64,000 bases of DNA from positions 18,177,642 through 18,241,641 of the forward strand of contig OY759264.1 of the NCBI GenBank assembly GCA_963662155.1, in the 5' to 3' direction. The notes under the pieces were generated by a model. It saw only the letters and a program-made list of their open reading frames with translations, was not told where the DNA came from and did no database searches. The DNA comes from Lamellibrachia columna (Eukaryota; Annelida; Polychaeta; Sabellida; Siboglinidae). Shown here in pieces: positions 41,930 to 53,659 of the stretch (the stretch's first letter is position 1; every line of letters begins with the position of its first letter). Position numbers and translations under genes: made by a program.

Positions 41930-42666
41930 CGAGAGTGCAGTTCCACATCTCCCCAGCTGTCTTATGGACACTGTAGAACGACTCATGCAGACGTCCCTGG
42001 AATCCTCATCTAGAGCGCAGTATGAGTGGGCATGATCGAAGCTGGTAGGGTTTGTCCAGTCATCGTTCCCACTTTGCCAGTGTCAGTCGCCATGATGATG
42101 CTCATGTACATAATGCAGCTTTGGCATCCGCTTCTATTATTTCCAGTCTCAGCCATTTCTTTTTTTTTTCATAAAATGCTCACAATGTTATTATTTCCAG
42201 ACTTTTAGCAGGGGCTCAGAACTTAGGAACAATGTCTGATCTCTGATTGCCAATACTTGCCCATCTCATTAGAACGCTGCCAAATGTGCTTACTTCGCAT
42301 TATAAATGTGTCATGATTGATGCCATGATGGTTCTGGCCTTTAGGGCTTATTTGCGTGTTTGTCCCCGATCCAGCAGCATAGTGCAAGGGTGCCTCCACT
42401 TTAGGGAAGTAACACTAAATGGTGACGTGCTCGCATTTTCATTTAGGCAATTTAAGCATATTGGTAGACAGGGCCCTAAGTATTTGCAGGTTAATGGACA
42501 GCGTATCCCAGGCACATCTGTTTACCCAGCCACACAACTCAGACATTTTTTTCAGGTTAGGGGTTCAATGCAGGAGCACGTACATGCATACACAGATGGC
42601 ACTGCAGTGCTGCGGAGGGAGTTTGATATAACAGCGTCTGCTGGGATTCAGTGGGTTGAGTACTAA
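41930..42666 (+). pseudogene. DIRS-like element B, tyrosine recombinase (left arm)
   Basis: The core-binding start reads TVERLMQTSLESSSRAQYEW, AWSKLVGFVQS (41960-42070). After a T-rich insertion-like stretch (42155-42170) and frameshifts, 42247-42666 reads LAHLIRTLPNVLTSHYKCVM, VLAFRAYLRVCPRSSSIV (the region of the first catalytic Arg; DIRS recombinases have AF.AFLR.GE) and HFREVTLNGDVLAFSFRQFK. It ends FDITASAGIQWVEY without a recognisable HxxR...GRW...Y block. Either the C-terminal catalytic part is truncated, or this family's end is diverged. Confidence 0.7.
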
Positions 42667-43252
42667 TTAAGGGTCACAGTTTCAGAGTTGGGGCGGCCAC
42701 ATCTGCAGCATCAGGGGGCTGCCTAACTCGAGCTCAGCCTAAAAGACACGTATAATAACCCCTGGGCTGAGTAGCTGAAGGAATAGACGATCTGTTGGAT
42801 TGTGTCCACCATACTTCTAACTAGTGGAACTTCGCTGGCATGCGCAATAGTCAAGTTAACGTTGTGTCCTTTGCCGTGAGTGTAGATGGCGTCCCATCAG
42901 CTGTCTGATTCGTGCTTGCACTCCATAATGGACGTCAGACAGATTAGGGATGGACCATTCAATTTATGGGGGCGGGTTGGATTTTTTAAATATTTGTTTG
43001 CCATTTTGGTGTGGAAGCACGTGTGTGTGTGTGTGCGTACGGCTATTTATGCCCCCGAGCTCACAGCAAACGCCTGTCCACAATGGACGCTTTTCCTAGT
43101 GCCATTGTTCGCCATACACATGTATTTTAGTTATCAGTTTTGTGACGACAAGTATCAACCGGGAATCCGTGCGTGTCACCGATGAGATTTAGTACAGTGG
43201 CTTACATAGCAAGACTGCAGTAGTATTCTGGGTGGTATTTTGTGTGGTATCC
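42667..43252 (+). other. Element B 3' region (left arm)
   Basis: Follows the recombinase stop. A 99-codon frame at 42886-43185 (MASHQLSDSCLHSIMDVRQI, DGPFNLWGRVGFFKYLFAIL) is also open in the right arm at 52488-52685, with similar sequence, but resembles no family; it may be 3' untranslated sequence. The arm homology ends near tggtatccgc (43252). Confidence 0.45.
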
Positions 43253-43940
43253 GCTGCCACGAGACACACCGGAAACCAACGCATACGTCCTGCAACAACA
43301 CATCAAACAGCAGACATGGTAACCTAACAATGTTCTATTTTTTTTCCATGGCAAAAGAAACAACTCTACCATATGCTCTGCTAGAATCGGAATGCTGTCT
43401 TCCCATGACATGTCCGTGAGCAAAATTACATAAGTTTATGGAGCGATTGGTACAGGGTCTGTCTCAAAATTGTTCTGTCACTTGAATGTCAATCAAGTTT
43501 CTGCTAATTTGATCTTGGTTTTGCAGCAACTGAAATTCGTTCATGTTAATCAAATAAACTTTTGAGCTCATCAGTGACACTGTCATACTTATATGTATGT
43601 CATTTATTTGTTTGGGGATTTTCTCAAAATTATATAAGGTGGTGTTTTGTGGGTATACTTTCATATTTACAAAAAATTATTTTAATTTTATTTATGTCTT
43701 TTTAAACAAGAAACAAGAAAACACTTTTATAAAGATGAATTTTTATTTAGTATTTCAACTACAATTTATGAAGAAATGGTTAATTTATCTTAAAAACGTT
43801 TACCGAAACTATTCAATACAAAACAAACAGAATAGCCACCCCAGCCATCTTAGCAGCTGTTTGCAATATTTTAGCACAATGGAACAAAGAGCTGTACCAT
43901 TGCCTCTGAGATTAAGCTAGCCAATTAGGACACAAGCTAG
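43253..43940. other. Spacer: noncoding
   Basis: First part of the ~9-kb spacer between the arms. AT-rich, no gene recognised; short frames at 43464-43664 and 43597-43920 are not protein-like. Confidence 0.4.
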
Positions 43941-43942
43941 AC

Positions 43943-44812
43943 TTAATTACCAGCACTTTTGCATGAAAGGGTTTGGCTGTGCTTTGTGTAGGTTTTGAGT
44001 GGCATACTCAAGGCGGTGATCGCTGGAACGAAAGGGCTGTTTCTTATACTGCTGTTTGATGTGGGCCTTACACTCGCTGTAAAAGTCATAGCGGAAAACT
44101 CCCATGGGAGAAGGTATTCTGCTGGCCAGATGCGGTACTGGCCATCATACTCAAAAGCTACATCAAACCTTCCCTTCCTCTCGGCTACCTGCAGGATGTA
44201 ATACATGTATGTGGCCATACCATAGCTCTCCTTGGGGAAAGCTTTAAGGTGGATGGCTTGATAAATCCAACACTGTGACAATTTCCTTGGACTTGTCTTG
44301 AGGAGGGTGCTTCGAATCATAGTTAATGTCAATGGCATATTGTCTACGCAACCATCTAAGGGGAACATACTCACCCGCGACCACCTTCTATTTCACAGCC
44401 TGGCAGATGCCCTGTCCCAGAGCCCCGTACTCCAGGGAATAAGACTCACCTCGCATGCGCATTGTCGTCTTGCGTGTCCTCTCCTCGAAGATGGCCTCGA
44501 GGTGGTCTTGCTTCTCCGATTTACTCCCACAGCTGATGGAGCTGCAAGAAGACGAATGGGAGCGTCAGCTCCTCTTTGACCGAGACACGCGTTGGCCACT
44601 CTTTGACCGAGACACGCGTTTGCTACTCTTCGACACCTCTTCCTCTCGGATGCAACGCTGCTCGCAGAGGTGCTCGCTGCCGGAGCCGTCACTGACTTAG
44701 TCGTGGGTGCAGCAGGGCCTGAGCTGATGGCGACATCTAGGGCCTGCCGGATGTGCTGACCTCGGGTGTCAAGTCGCCGCTCGAAGGGCGCCTCCACCCT
44801 GGTAGACACCAA
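43943..44812 (-). pseudogene. Decayed unknown coding sequence, Arg/Ser-rich
   Basis: Minus strand. Two frames (44393-44812 and 43943-44374) are in register and separated by one TGA (44393-44395), so a 290-codon sequence is open but for one stop. Part of the original protein may lie in a neighbouring frame: 44700 to 44395 reads SKSSKRVSRSKSGQRVSRSK, then SHSSSCSS, DHLEAIFEERTRKTTMRMRG and ESYSLEYGALGQGICQAVK, which looks more protein-like. Further on, the first frame gives GMATYMYYILQVAERKGRFD and VAFEYDGQYRI. A 27-bp tandem copy (ctctttgaccgagacacgcg) creates the repeated R/S segment. No family recognised; a transposon or host origin is possible. Confidence 0.4.
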
Positions 44813-45763
44813 ATTTGCAGTCAGAGGCGGAGGCTGCCGCCTTCGAACGCGTGGATGCAGATTTGGACATCTTGCAAAACGCTAGGGTGCAGCAAAAGCA
44901 CAATCCAACTCCGGCCAGTCAATGACTGGCAGGTGTCCCACACCTTCCCGCCGCCTACCTATTTCACCGCAACAACCAGCTGTGAGGTAGGCAGAACAAG
45001 GGCTACATTGAAAGACACCTTGCTGGCGAGAAGTTATGAGGAGGACATGCTGGGGAGACAAACGGGACAACAGACATGGTGCTGAACACAAACATGCAGC
45101 CATGCCTGCCTCCCCCACTGGCCCCAGCCACATTAAGCAACTTGTACAAACAAGCACCGCGTCGACGCGCACAGCCTGAAGGGCCTAAATAGGTATTGCT
45201 ACACCACCATGTTAACATGTAAACCACCAGGGGACAGCATCGAACATCCCCTGTAACACACCAGATGGCAGCATCAGTGCAAAACAAGTCACGTGACTGG
45301 CTGTGCCCCCCCTCCATATAATCCCTTAATACAAGGTAAACAAAATAAGTGCTACACTGAGAGCACATTGCTGACGGGAAGTTACAAGGGGGGTGCTTTC
45401 GAGAGACCAGTCTTACGCACCCGTTCCTTAGACTAGTAACCATATGGAGCAATGTCAGACCCATAATCGTAAAATTTGGCCTGGTTGAACAAGGTCACAT
45501 AATTGCAATCAATTTTGTAACTTTTACCAGAATAAGCATGGCTTGTATACAACACATTATTTATTTAATCAGTATAATTGTTTATTTATTATATTTGTTA
45601 TGTTTATTTAGCCCATGAAACCCATGCATCATATGTACAATCACATCTATGTTTCGTACATACCCATCCACCTATATACGACAGCCACAAACCAAACATA
45701 TTATGACCTCAATAAAATTTGAAAGTCGTCTACACTTTGTCATTTGAAACAACTGGCCTTACA
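44813..45763. other. Spacer: noncoding with a diverged direct repeat
   Basis: Bases 44995-45050 (aagggctacattgaaagaca...cgagaagttatgaggagg) are echoed at about 45337-45395 (aagtgctacactgagagcac...cgggaagttacaaggggg). Frames at 45003-45464 are unsupported. Confidence 0.4.
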
Positions 45764-45885
45764 GTTAGTGTTTGAAGCACAGGACACATAAAAACGATGC
45801 CAACCTAACAGACAGACCTGGCCTTACAACCAGTATTTGAAGCACAAGAAGCATAAAAAAGAATGCCAACCCAGACAGAATCACA
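45764..45885 (+). repeat. ~62-bp tandem duplication
   Basis: tggccttacagttagtgttt...aagcacaggacacataaaaa is followed by a second unit tggccttacaaccagtattt...aagcacaagaagcataaaaa. Two copies, about 85% alike by eye. Confidence 0.7.
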
Positions 45886-46264
45886 TACATAATTCCTTCC
45901 GGTATTGTACATAATAATATGTACATATGAAAGTTGTGTAGTATCCACTATTAAATTACTTAATGCTTCAACAAACATTACAACTGCATCTTCAACTGAT
46001 TTAGCCTATCGTAAATCCAGTTCATTTGCACAAACAAACTAGCATATTGCAGTGGATACTAGTTTTTGTTTGGCAAAATTAATTTGAAGGAGGTTCGATC
46101 ATAATTTGGGCACCTTTGAGGAGGCACCTATAAGTGAAAATCTAAATGCTGAAAAATCACAGTTTTCACCTTTGGTGAAATTTCGTAACTTTATCGGCGA
46201 GAGGATGGATGTCACGCCCATGATCAGCATTGATTCGCACAGTGTTTACCATTTTAGATATCCA

Positions 46265-46650
46265 CTATTTTGAGCCTGACAAGATTTATTATTATTAAAC
46301 ATTTATAACGCGCCATGTATCCGGGTGAAACACCTGCTCAAAGGTGCTACAGTTGTACATATATAAGTAAAATACATTAAAATGAGCTAAAACAGATAAA
46401 AAGAATAAATTAAATGAGCTAACAGGTTAAATAACTAAAATAAATAAGGTGCTTAAATTAGTTAAACAAATAGGTAGAATAAGTTAAGTTTATAAAACAT
46501 CAAATACACAAATAAAATGTATAGCTAAAATGTCACTGGAATAACAAAGTTGCCTGCCGGAACAAATGAGTCTGCATTCCTGACTACGTGAGACAGGGCA
46601 TTCTATAGAATCGGCACAGCCACCAAGAACGAACAACTAAAGTCAATTCT
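46265..46650 (+). mobile_element. Probable SINE fragment (tail region)
   Basis: The sequence atttataacgcgccatgtat, cctgctcaaaggtgctacag resembles the tail of the SINE at 8.87 kb (atatagtgcggtgtctag...actgctcaaagcactttac) and the conserved 3' domains of marine invertebrate SINEs. Bases 46560-46645 (acaaatgagtctgcattcct, cattctatagaatcggcaca) look like more of the body. No tRNA-like head found. Confidence 0.45.
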
Positions 46651-49600
46651 TTTGATGATTTTAGCAAAAATGTGCACTTTTTAATTAAACCGACTGGGTA
46701 TATTACAATTAACACATTACATATTAGAACATCAACAAACCAGATACACGACTGGCAAGATATGTTGAAGCTAGCATATTCATAAAATCTGTAGTGTTTA
46801 CTGTATAATTATAAAGAACACCAATATATTCTTGCATAGGGAAATAATTGTTTGAAAAAACACAATTTATTATACATTATGAGAGCTTTGTAATTTCCTG
46901 CATGCATAATGCAACAATATTTATAGTCCAATGTCAAATTTTTTTTACAGTACACTGCAGGCCCAGTACATCAATATTCATATTTCACTGTGTCATGAAA
47001 TAATATCCTGTACTTCAACATGAAGTAATATTTATTTATTGTTCACTGTAGGCTGATATGAAGACATGGAAAAAGACAACACCCAAAGTCGGCATCAGCC
47101 CGTCATGAAAGGAACTATAAGGAAGACCATATAATACACTGCAGCAATATTCACAGTTCACTGTTTCATATATCCAATCCATGTCGATGTTCACAGGACA
47201 TTATAGGCTCATTGCAGCAAAGTTCAAAAGTCTATATGACATTGTCGGCTAAGTGTACACATATTCACAGTTCACTGTTTCGTAAATCCATGCATGTGTA
47301 ATGTGTGGATTTCACAGCCTGATATACAATATTTGGCTGATCTAGACATACCAAAATTTTTAGTGAAGCTGTCATGCAAAGTTCATTCTGGATGTCGATC
47401 CTCTTGGCTGGAGTAGCTGTTGCAGCACATAATCTTCACTGAAGTCACTGGCCCTACAATGATACATTTTTTACTGATAATTGTCTGTGATTTTGCAACT
47501 AATGTGTAAAATATTAGTTACTACTGTATGCATATTTACTACAAGGTATGGTCAAAGAATCATTTTTATCCAGTTTACAAATTAGAGTGACACTAGCAGT
47601 TAGGAATGTAAAATAATTAAATTATTAGTTATTACAGTTTGCATATTTACTACAAGGTATGGTTATAGGAAGTAACTCGAACTTGTCTAGTTCTAGTACC
47701 CATTGTTCCATTGTGTAACAGATGGATATCAATATTGATGGATATCAATATTGTTCATTGTCGCAGGTCAAAGTGTGATAAATTTACAAGTTGTGTACAG
47801 TCAGCCCAAACGAGATCTGACTGATTGAAACTTATGTGTGTTGCAGACAGTAGACAACCAAAACATGTTTATAATGTAATTTAACCAAACAAAATGCGTA
47901 TTGTACACATGCACAAATTGGCCACCATTAATAATTGGCTACTTTAAAAGCAGCCTTGTCACAGTCGTAGAATTTTGAAGTTAATGACATGTTTTAAATT
48001 AGTTGTGTTGTTAGCATTGGCATAGTAAATTGACTAGCCATGGCACAGGTAACCGAAGTGTATGTTGTGTTTTGGTGGGGCATGACCTTTGTGAGTTGAA
48101 GTCACGTTCAGCAGGAAACTAAGGCAAATTTTTGAACAACAATGCCACATGTACACCACTAATATTTGGAGAAGCCAAAAAAGTTGCTCATCTGCCCCTA
48201 ATATATCCATGGGTGCAACTGCCATCATACCCTGTTACATGGCCTATGATTGTTATTAAATATCTGTGAAATGGATTTCAGTTGCTACACTGTTGTTTTG
48301 TGGAAGGCAATACTGAACCATTGTTATTTCTTATTTAATTAGGCATGTTGAGCAATATTATTATTCATGTGTATTGTTTTACATCAGAACATCATAATTT
48401 ATCATATTTTATGTGTGTACAACATAACAAGTGCCCATTGTGTTAAGTTGGTGGCACACAGGAATTAAATTATTAAAACCAGATCTTGTTATTAAGTAAT
48501 ACTTCCCATAATTGTTATTGTTAGGCTTATTTCATAATTGTCTGTGTAGTATTGCACAGGGAGGAAGGTGTATGGCATCCACTCATTACCACCATTCCCT
48601 CCGTAACATACAGATTCACAGTACACATCTAATGTAAGTGGATATAACCAATCAAGTACAGTTAAAATCAGACTCTTACAGGGGTTATGATTCGTGAATG
48701 ATTTTCATTGAAAATCACGTTCTCAATGCAACTTCGCATCAATGTTAATAAGCATAACACACGATACACATTCATGTGCACAAACACAACGCCAAGTTTG
48801 GAATGTGTCTATACATGGGCCACCATTAATACTCTGCTTTTAATTGTAAGTTGTGGAACTAAAGTTCTCTATCATGACAGTAATATCCCATTTAGTAGTT
48901 ATATCAATGTAATGCCAGTCAGTGTTTTTGTTAATACATTGTAGTTCAAGCAAATGGTAGTATGATACTTCTGATATACCTGTAATTATGAAAGTTTCAA
49001 TTACCATTTGGTAATGCAGTGAGCCTCATCAACTACAATTGTATGTAGTCTCTCCTGAAAAAGCTCATCTGATATGATGGCCCTCCACTGTCCTGACATG
49101 ATGGTCCCCCTGTTTCACCCTTTCCTTTGTCTCTGAAAGATAACATTTTTCATATTCAGAAGATGCTATTAAAATAATATATTGGTATCTAGGCTGCTGG
49201 CTGAAGTATAATGTCAATAAGCAGACAAAAACTATTGACACAGTAGTTGCTTTTGTCACTGGGCAAGTACAAATTCACTGTGCAGCTGTCATGCATATGC
49301 AGTGCGTGCGTGTTTATAATACCATGTTAATATTTTTATAACATAAATATGGCCAAGTCTGCATACAATTACACAAAATCATATCAATTACATTTCGTTT
49401 TTCATTTTAATTACCGGTACACTAGTCCTGTTTCAATTACAATCACAGATGCGTTATATGGGTCCCCCCCACAGATAGGCACATGTATAAAAAAAAATGG
49501 CACACACCAAAGAATGACGAAAAAGGCACATTTGAGCATGGTATAATTAAGATTAATCTCATTTTATGTCTACACTTCAGGAACAAACGTAAATCTGAAT

Positions 49601-50846
49601 TGAAACAATTAAGAAAAAACAAATTGAAACAGAATTGAAGTTGCAAAGTGAGGTGCATTCAGCTGAAGATACATTTTTCAAAAAAGTAGTTTAGTTTCTG
49701 CAAATTGAATGCCCCTGAAGCCATAGAGAAGTGCTCAGGTCAGAAAAATGTGTACTAGTTGCAAGTTCAGGCCATTGTCCATTTGTTTGTTTAGTCAAGC
49801 ATAGTGAAGAGTCATTCATCAGCCATAACATGTCTTTGTTGCACTCATAAAGGACAGTGCCAAGAATTGCTAGCTGCCTAACTGCTAATCTTCTGAATAA
49901 GTATGGTGACAATTACAATAAAAATTTCACAATGGTGTTCTGTCACATTTATTTTGGATATCTTTTGCCAATTTGGGAGAAATTAAAGACATGACTTTCA
50001 CCTGCAATATAAATTAAATGAGACAGAACACCATCCTGAAATGTTAATGTTGTTTACCTAATAAAGGACTGTGCACAATAAAAAATGGTGGTCAGGATTC
50101 GTCCCACATTCTCATGTTGGGTGCTGAAATTTGTATATAGAAAAAGTGAAAGGTTAAGGCTGAATTATTCTGAAAGTATAGCAACTAGAAGCCTACTGAA
50201 CTAATAGGTTACTTCCAGTATCCCTGCCAATAGATGGTAGCAATTTGGACACTGAGTTGTAACACAACAATGAAATACCAACTGCTGAAATCCTTACAAT
50301 TTTGTTAAAATGTCCTTTTTAATTTTTCTATGACTTCTATCATTCTTGAATTTTGCATGGATAACCTGTACCAATATGTCTACATATTCAGCACATTTCA
50401 GATTTGTAGCTTGTAAACTTCTCAAGTTAGAAGGACCTTAAGCAAATTAAAATTTAAGCAAATTCTGAGACTGAGCCTGAGGCATCAACTTTTGAAATTT
50501 CCTGAAAATTGGTCGATTTGACACGGATTGACCCATATATCAGTCAGTATGGGAAAATAACCGGTTTTGTTTACATACAAAAAACAGAGTAAACAGAGGA
50601 AAAATTTGCTATTTCGGTTATAATAATGCTTTACAAAAAAGAAGAGCCCCAAATCGCACTTATTTTGTCCTGTTTTCATGTGCCTTTTTTATAACTCACT
50701 AACTTGATTGCAATACAAACATGAGTACCAAACATGAACCACGAGTGGCATGAGAAATCTGCGTTACTGTAATAGTCAGCCATATATGCTATATGTATGA
50801 AACTGAAATCAATACAATGGCTTACCAGTACCACTCAGCCTCGGGT
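46651..50846. other. Spacer: long AT-rich noncoding stretch
   Basis: About 4.2 kb with no supported gene. Visible structure: divergent repeats of atattcacagttcactgttt (about 47148 and 47267, weaker at 46973), and a ~110-bp duplication (tgcatatttactacaaggta at 47529 and 47640). Short frames are chance. Confidence 0.4.
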
Positions 50847-51122
50847 AAACAGCACCAAGGGCAAGGCCCATCATCATGATCATGCGTAGTCTTTCTTCCG
50901 ATGACCAACATCATGTCAACATGTGCCAGCCGATATGCTTGCCGGGTACACAAGGGAGAATTGTGTACATGAGGGTTTTTCCGTACCCTTTAGGAAGTAT
51001 TCCAATCACATCACGTCCATCAGCAATGTTTTGGATGCAGGCAAACTGTTTTTCTTTCAGTGCAAACTCTAAATTTAACGACTTGCTCTGTCATTAGCAC
51101 GTGCGACTCGTAACGACTCCAT
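50847..51122 (-). pseudogene. RecQ-like DNA helicase, N-terminal fragment
   Basis: Minus strand, candidate ATG at 51120-51122 (MESLRVARANDRASR), then a 1-base frameshift into LNLEFALKEKQFACIQNIAD, GRDVIGILPKGYGKTLMYTI, LPCVPGK. This joins a Q-motif-like KEKQ..CI to helicase motif I (GYGKT; RecQ-type enzymes have LPTGxGKS). A possible second segment is MMMGLALGAVYPRLSGTG before a gtaagc donor (about 50848). The rest of the helicase is not found downstream. RecQ-like genes of this type are often multicopy in invertebrate genomes; helicase identity is from motif I and its surroundings only. Confidence 0.6.
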
Positions 51123-51158
51123 TTGCATTTCTGTAGGTTCATTTGCACTTCCGGGGTA

Positions 51159-51595
51159 AGACCAATGTTGACCTTCCTGTTTACTGTTTCGAATGTACGG
51201 CACGTGAAATTGTGAAATGGGAACTTCATAAATTCATATTATGTGACATGAGTGCCTTTGAGCAGGAATATTCACAGGTTTGTTTATAGAAGCTATTGGC
51301 TGTGAAATAGTGCATTTTTTTAGAGTTTAACTGGCGGTGGGATTTATTGGAATTTTTCTGCTATGGGCCACGTGGGCGCATGAATACGTGGCAATTTTTG
51401 TCAATATTGACGGGCATCGCACGTGGGGGCATTTTAAAAGAGCTGGAGGTATGTGATTTTGATAAAAGTTGGTCAGCATGTCAGTGAGATGATGGCAGTT
51501 GCTGTGAATAAGTTTCAGAATTTTTAGTGGTCAGGTTTTCTTATAATCAGACAAAACGTTAACATGGCCACCAATGCAATTCTCAACAGTGGTCT
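51159..51595 (+). mobile_element. 0.44-kb TIR repeat, copy 3
   Basis: Starts agaccaatgttgaccttcct and ends acagtggtct; the body matches the copies at 21.4 and 23.5 kb. It begins 37 bp from the start codon of the divergently oriented helicase fragment. Confidence 0.75.
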
Positions 51596-51604
51596 GACTC
51601 CTTC

Positions 51605-51780
51605 CGTAGGCGTTACCGGATGAAGTGCCAGCAGCCAATCAGCGTCATTATCATCGCCCAGAATCTGGGCGCATACATAATTTCCGTCACAATGGGAACC
51701 CCACTCTGTGTCCAGGCGGTGATGTGTGCGACAAACGGTGGCGCCACAGCGCGGAGCCTGGATAATCGAGGCTAGGGTTG
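51605..51780 (+). repeat. Copy of the 4.9/5.4-kb repeat
   Basis: gcgttaccggatgaagtgcc, gcgtcattatc, then gcccagaatctgggcgcata and ggtggcgccacagcgcggag match 4945-4990 joined to 5368-5490. Here the two halves are contiguous, so the 5-kb copy carries an insertion of about 380 bp between them, or is a composite of two copies. Confidence 0.7.
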
Positions 51781-52311
51781 AGTCAGTCTTTCGTATCTAG
51801 ACCGACCACGATTAAAGCAGATGAATGCCTCTGGACGGCCTTGTGAAAGACCGATGTTTTACACCTTCGATTTTTAACCCGCCCGAGCACAAGAATTTGC
51901 ACGAAGTGCGGGCTGGGTCAGATGCAATTGTTTTCTATAAATAATCATCCATGTAAGTTACCAAACGGCGCACAAAACAATGGCCAACAAGTAAAACATG
52001 ATGCGACATAAAAATAATACACTCACGTGAAAGGATCTCCAAGCCGACTTCGTTTTCCCAGAGGTTCAAATCGTTGCGCGTTACCTAACCAACTAAACAT
52101 CTTAACCGTAAACGCCGTGCGGCGTTTGTAGTGCAAATTACGCTTACCCGTCACTCACATACTTGTAATTAGTATAGCTAAACAGCCAAGTAAATTGAAG
52201 CAAACGCGAATTTAATACGACAGAACACAGGCACATGCGATACGAATGATTCTCGGGAAAAACTAATTTGTATGAAGAGAACTCCCGGTCACCACCGGGG
52301 TTGCCTATGCG
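51781..52311. other. Spacer end: noncoding
   Basis: No gene recognised. Arm homology starts near 52312. Confidence 0.4.
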
Positions 52312-52899
52312 GCGGATACCAGACAAAATACCACACAGAATACTACTGCAGTCTTGTTATGTAGGCCACTGTACTAAATCTCGTCGGTGACTCGCACGGA
52401 TTCCCGGTTGATACTTGTCACAAAACGGATAACTAAAATACAGTGAAACATGTGTATGGCGAACAATGGCACTAGGAAAAGCGTCTGTTATGGACAAGCG
52501 TTTGCTGTGAGCTCAGGCGCGTAAATAGCCAGCCGTACGCACATACGCCCGTGGTTCCACACCAATATGGCAAACAAATAATAAAAAAATCCAACCAGCC
52601 CCCATAAATTGAATGGTCCATCCCTAATCTGACTGGCGTCCATTATGGAGTGCAAGCACGAATCAGACAGCTGATGGGACGCCATCTACACTCATGGCAA
52701 AGGACACAATGTTAACTTGACTATCGTGCACGCCAGAGCAAAGTTCCACTAGTTAGAAGTATGGTGGACACAATCCAACAGATCGTCTATTCCTTCAGCT
52801 ACTCAGCCCAGAGGTTATATACGTGTCTTAGGCTGAGCTCGAGTTAGGCAGCCCCCTGATGCTGCAGATGTGTCCGCCCCAACCCTGAAACTGTGACCC

Positions 52900-53657
52900 T
52901 TAGTACTCAACCCACTGAATCCCAGCAGACACTGTTATATCAAACTCCCTCCGCAGCACTGCAGTGCCATCTGTGTATGCATGTACGTGCTCCTGCATTG
53001 AACCCCTAACCTGAAAAAAATGTCTGAGTCGTGTGGCTGGGTAAGTAGATGTGCCTGGGATACGCTGTCCATTAACCTGCAAATACTTAGGGCCCTGTCT
53101 ACCAATATGCTTAAATTGCCTAAATGAAAATGTGAGCACGTCACCATTCAGTGTTACTTCCCTAAAGTGGAGGCACCCTTGCACTACGCTGCTGGATCGG
53201 GAACCATATGACAAACACGCAAATACGCCTTCAAGGCCAGAACCATCATGGCATGAACCATGACACATTTATAATGCGAAGTAAGCACATTTGGCAGCGG
53301 TCTAATGAGATGGGCAAGTATTGGCAATCAGAGATCAGACATTGTTCCTAAGTTCTGAGCCCCTGCTGGAAGTCTGGAAATAATTACATTCTGAGAATTT
53401 AAAAAAAAAAATGGCTGAGACTGGAAATAATAGAAGCGGATGCCAAAGCTGCATTATGTACATGAGCATCATCATGGCGACTGACACTGGCAAAGTGGGA
53501 ACGATGACTGGACAAACCCTACCAGCTTCGACCATGCCCACTCATACTGCGCTCTAGATGAGGATTCCAGGGACGTCTGCGTGAGTCGTTCTACAGTGTC
53601 CACAAGGCAGCTGGGGACACGTGGAACTGCACTCTCGCTGATTCGCAATTGACACAT
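52900..53657 (-). pseudogene. DIRS-like element B, tyrosine recombinase (right arm)
   Basis: Minus strand. 53472-53657 carries the core-binding start (VDTVERLTQTSLESSSRAQY, EWAWSKLVGFVQSSF). 52900-53268 carries HFREVTLNGDVLTFSFRQFK, HIGRQGPKYLQVNGQRIPGT and ends GIQWVEY, as in the left arm. The stretch with the first catalytic Arg (FRAYLR in the left arm) is frameshifted here. No terminal GRW...Y block is seen. Confidence 0.7.
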
Positions 53658-53659
53658 GG

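Larger units (their letters stand above)
26625..43252 (+). repeat. Left arm of a giant inverted duplication
   Basis: Matched in reverse complement by 52312-62385. Anchor pairs seen by reading: 26625-26910 with 62100-62385; 26935-27060 with 61900-62020; 27460-27660 with 61290-61500; 28430-29105 with 60541-61230; 35330-36520 with 58600-59800; 37454-37473 with the palindrome near 57450; 39312-39890 with 54610-55130; 42886-43250 with 52312-52690. Local identity by eye is about 90-93%. Net of the CR1-like insertion the arm is about 11.9 kb. Confidence 0.9.

Noticed and set aside
42886..43185. MASHQLSDSCLHS frame as a third gene of DIRS-like element B
   Set aside because: It is open in both arms, but the right copy is shorter and its sequence has no recognisable motif; conservation follows from the duplication itself.
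44393..45464. Overlapping frames at 44.4-45.5 kb as several genes on both strands
   Set aside because: They overlap heavily in opposite directions; only the minus-strand R/S-rich sequence shows protein-like character.
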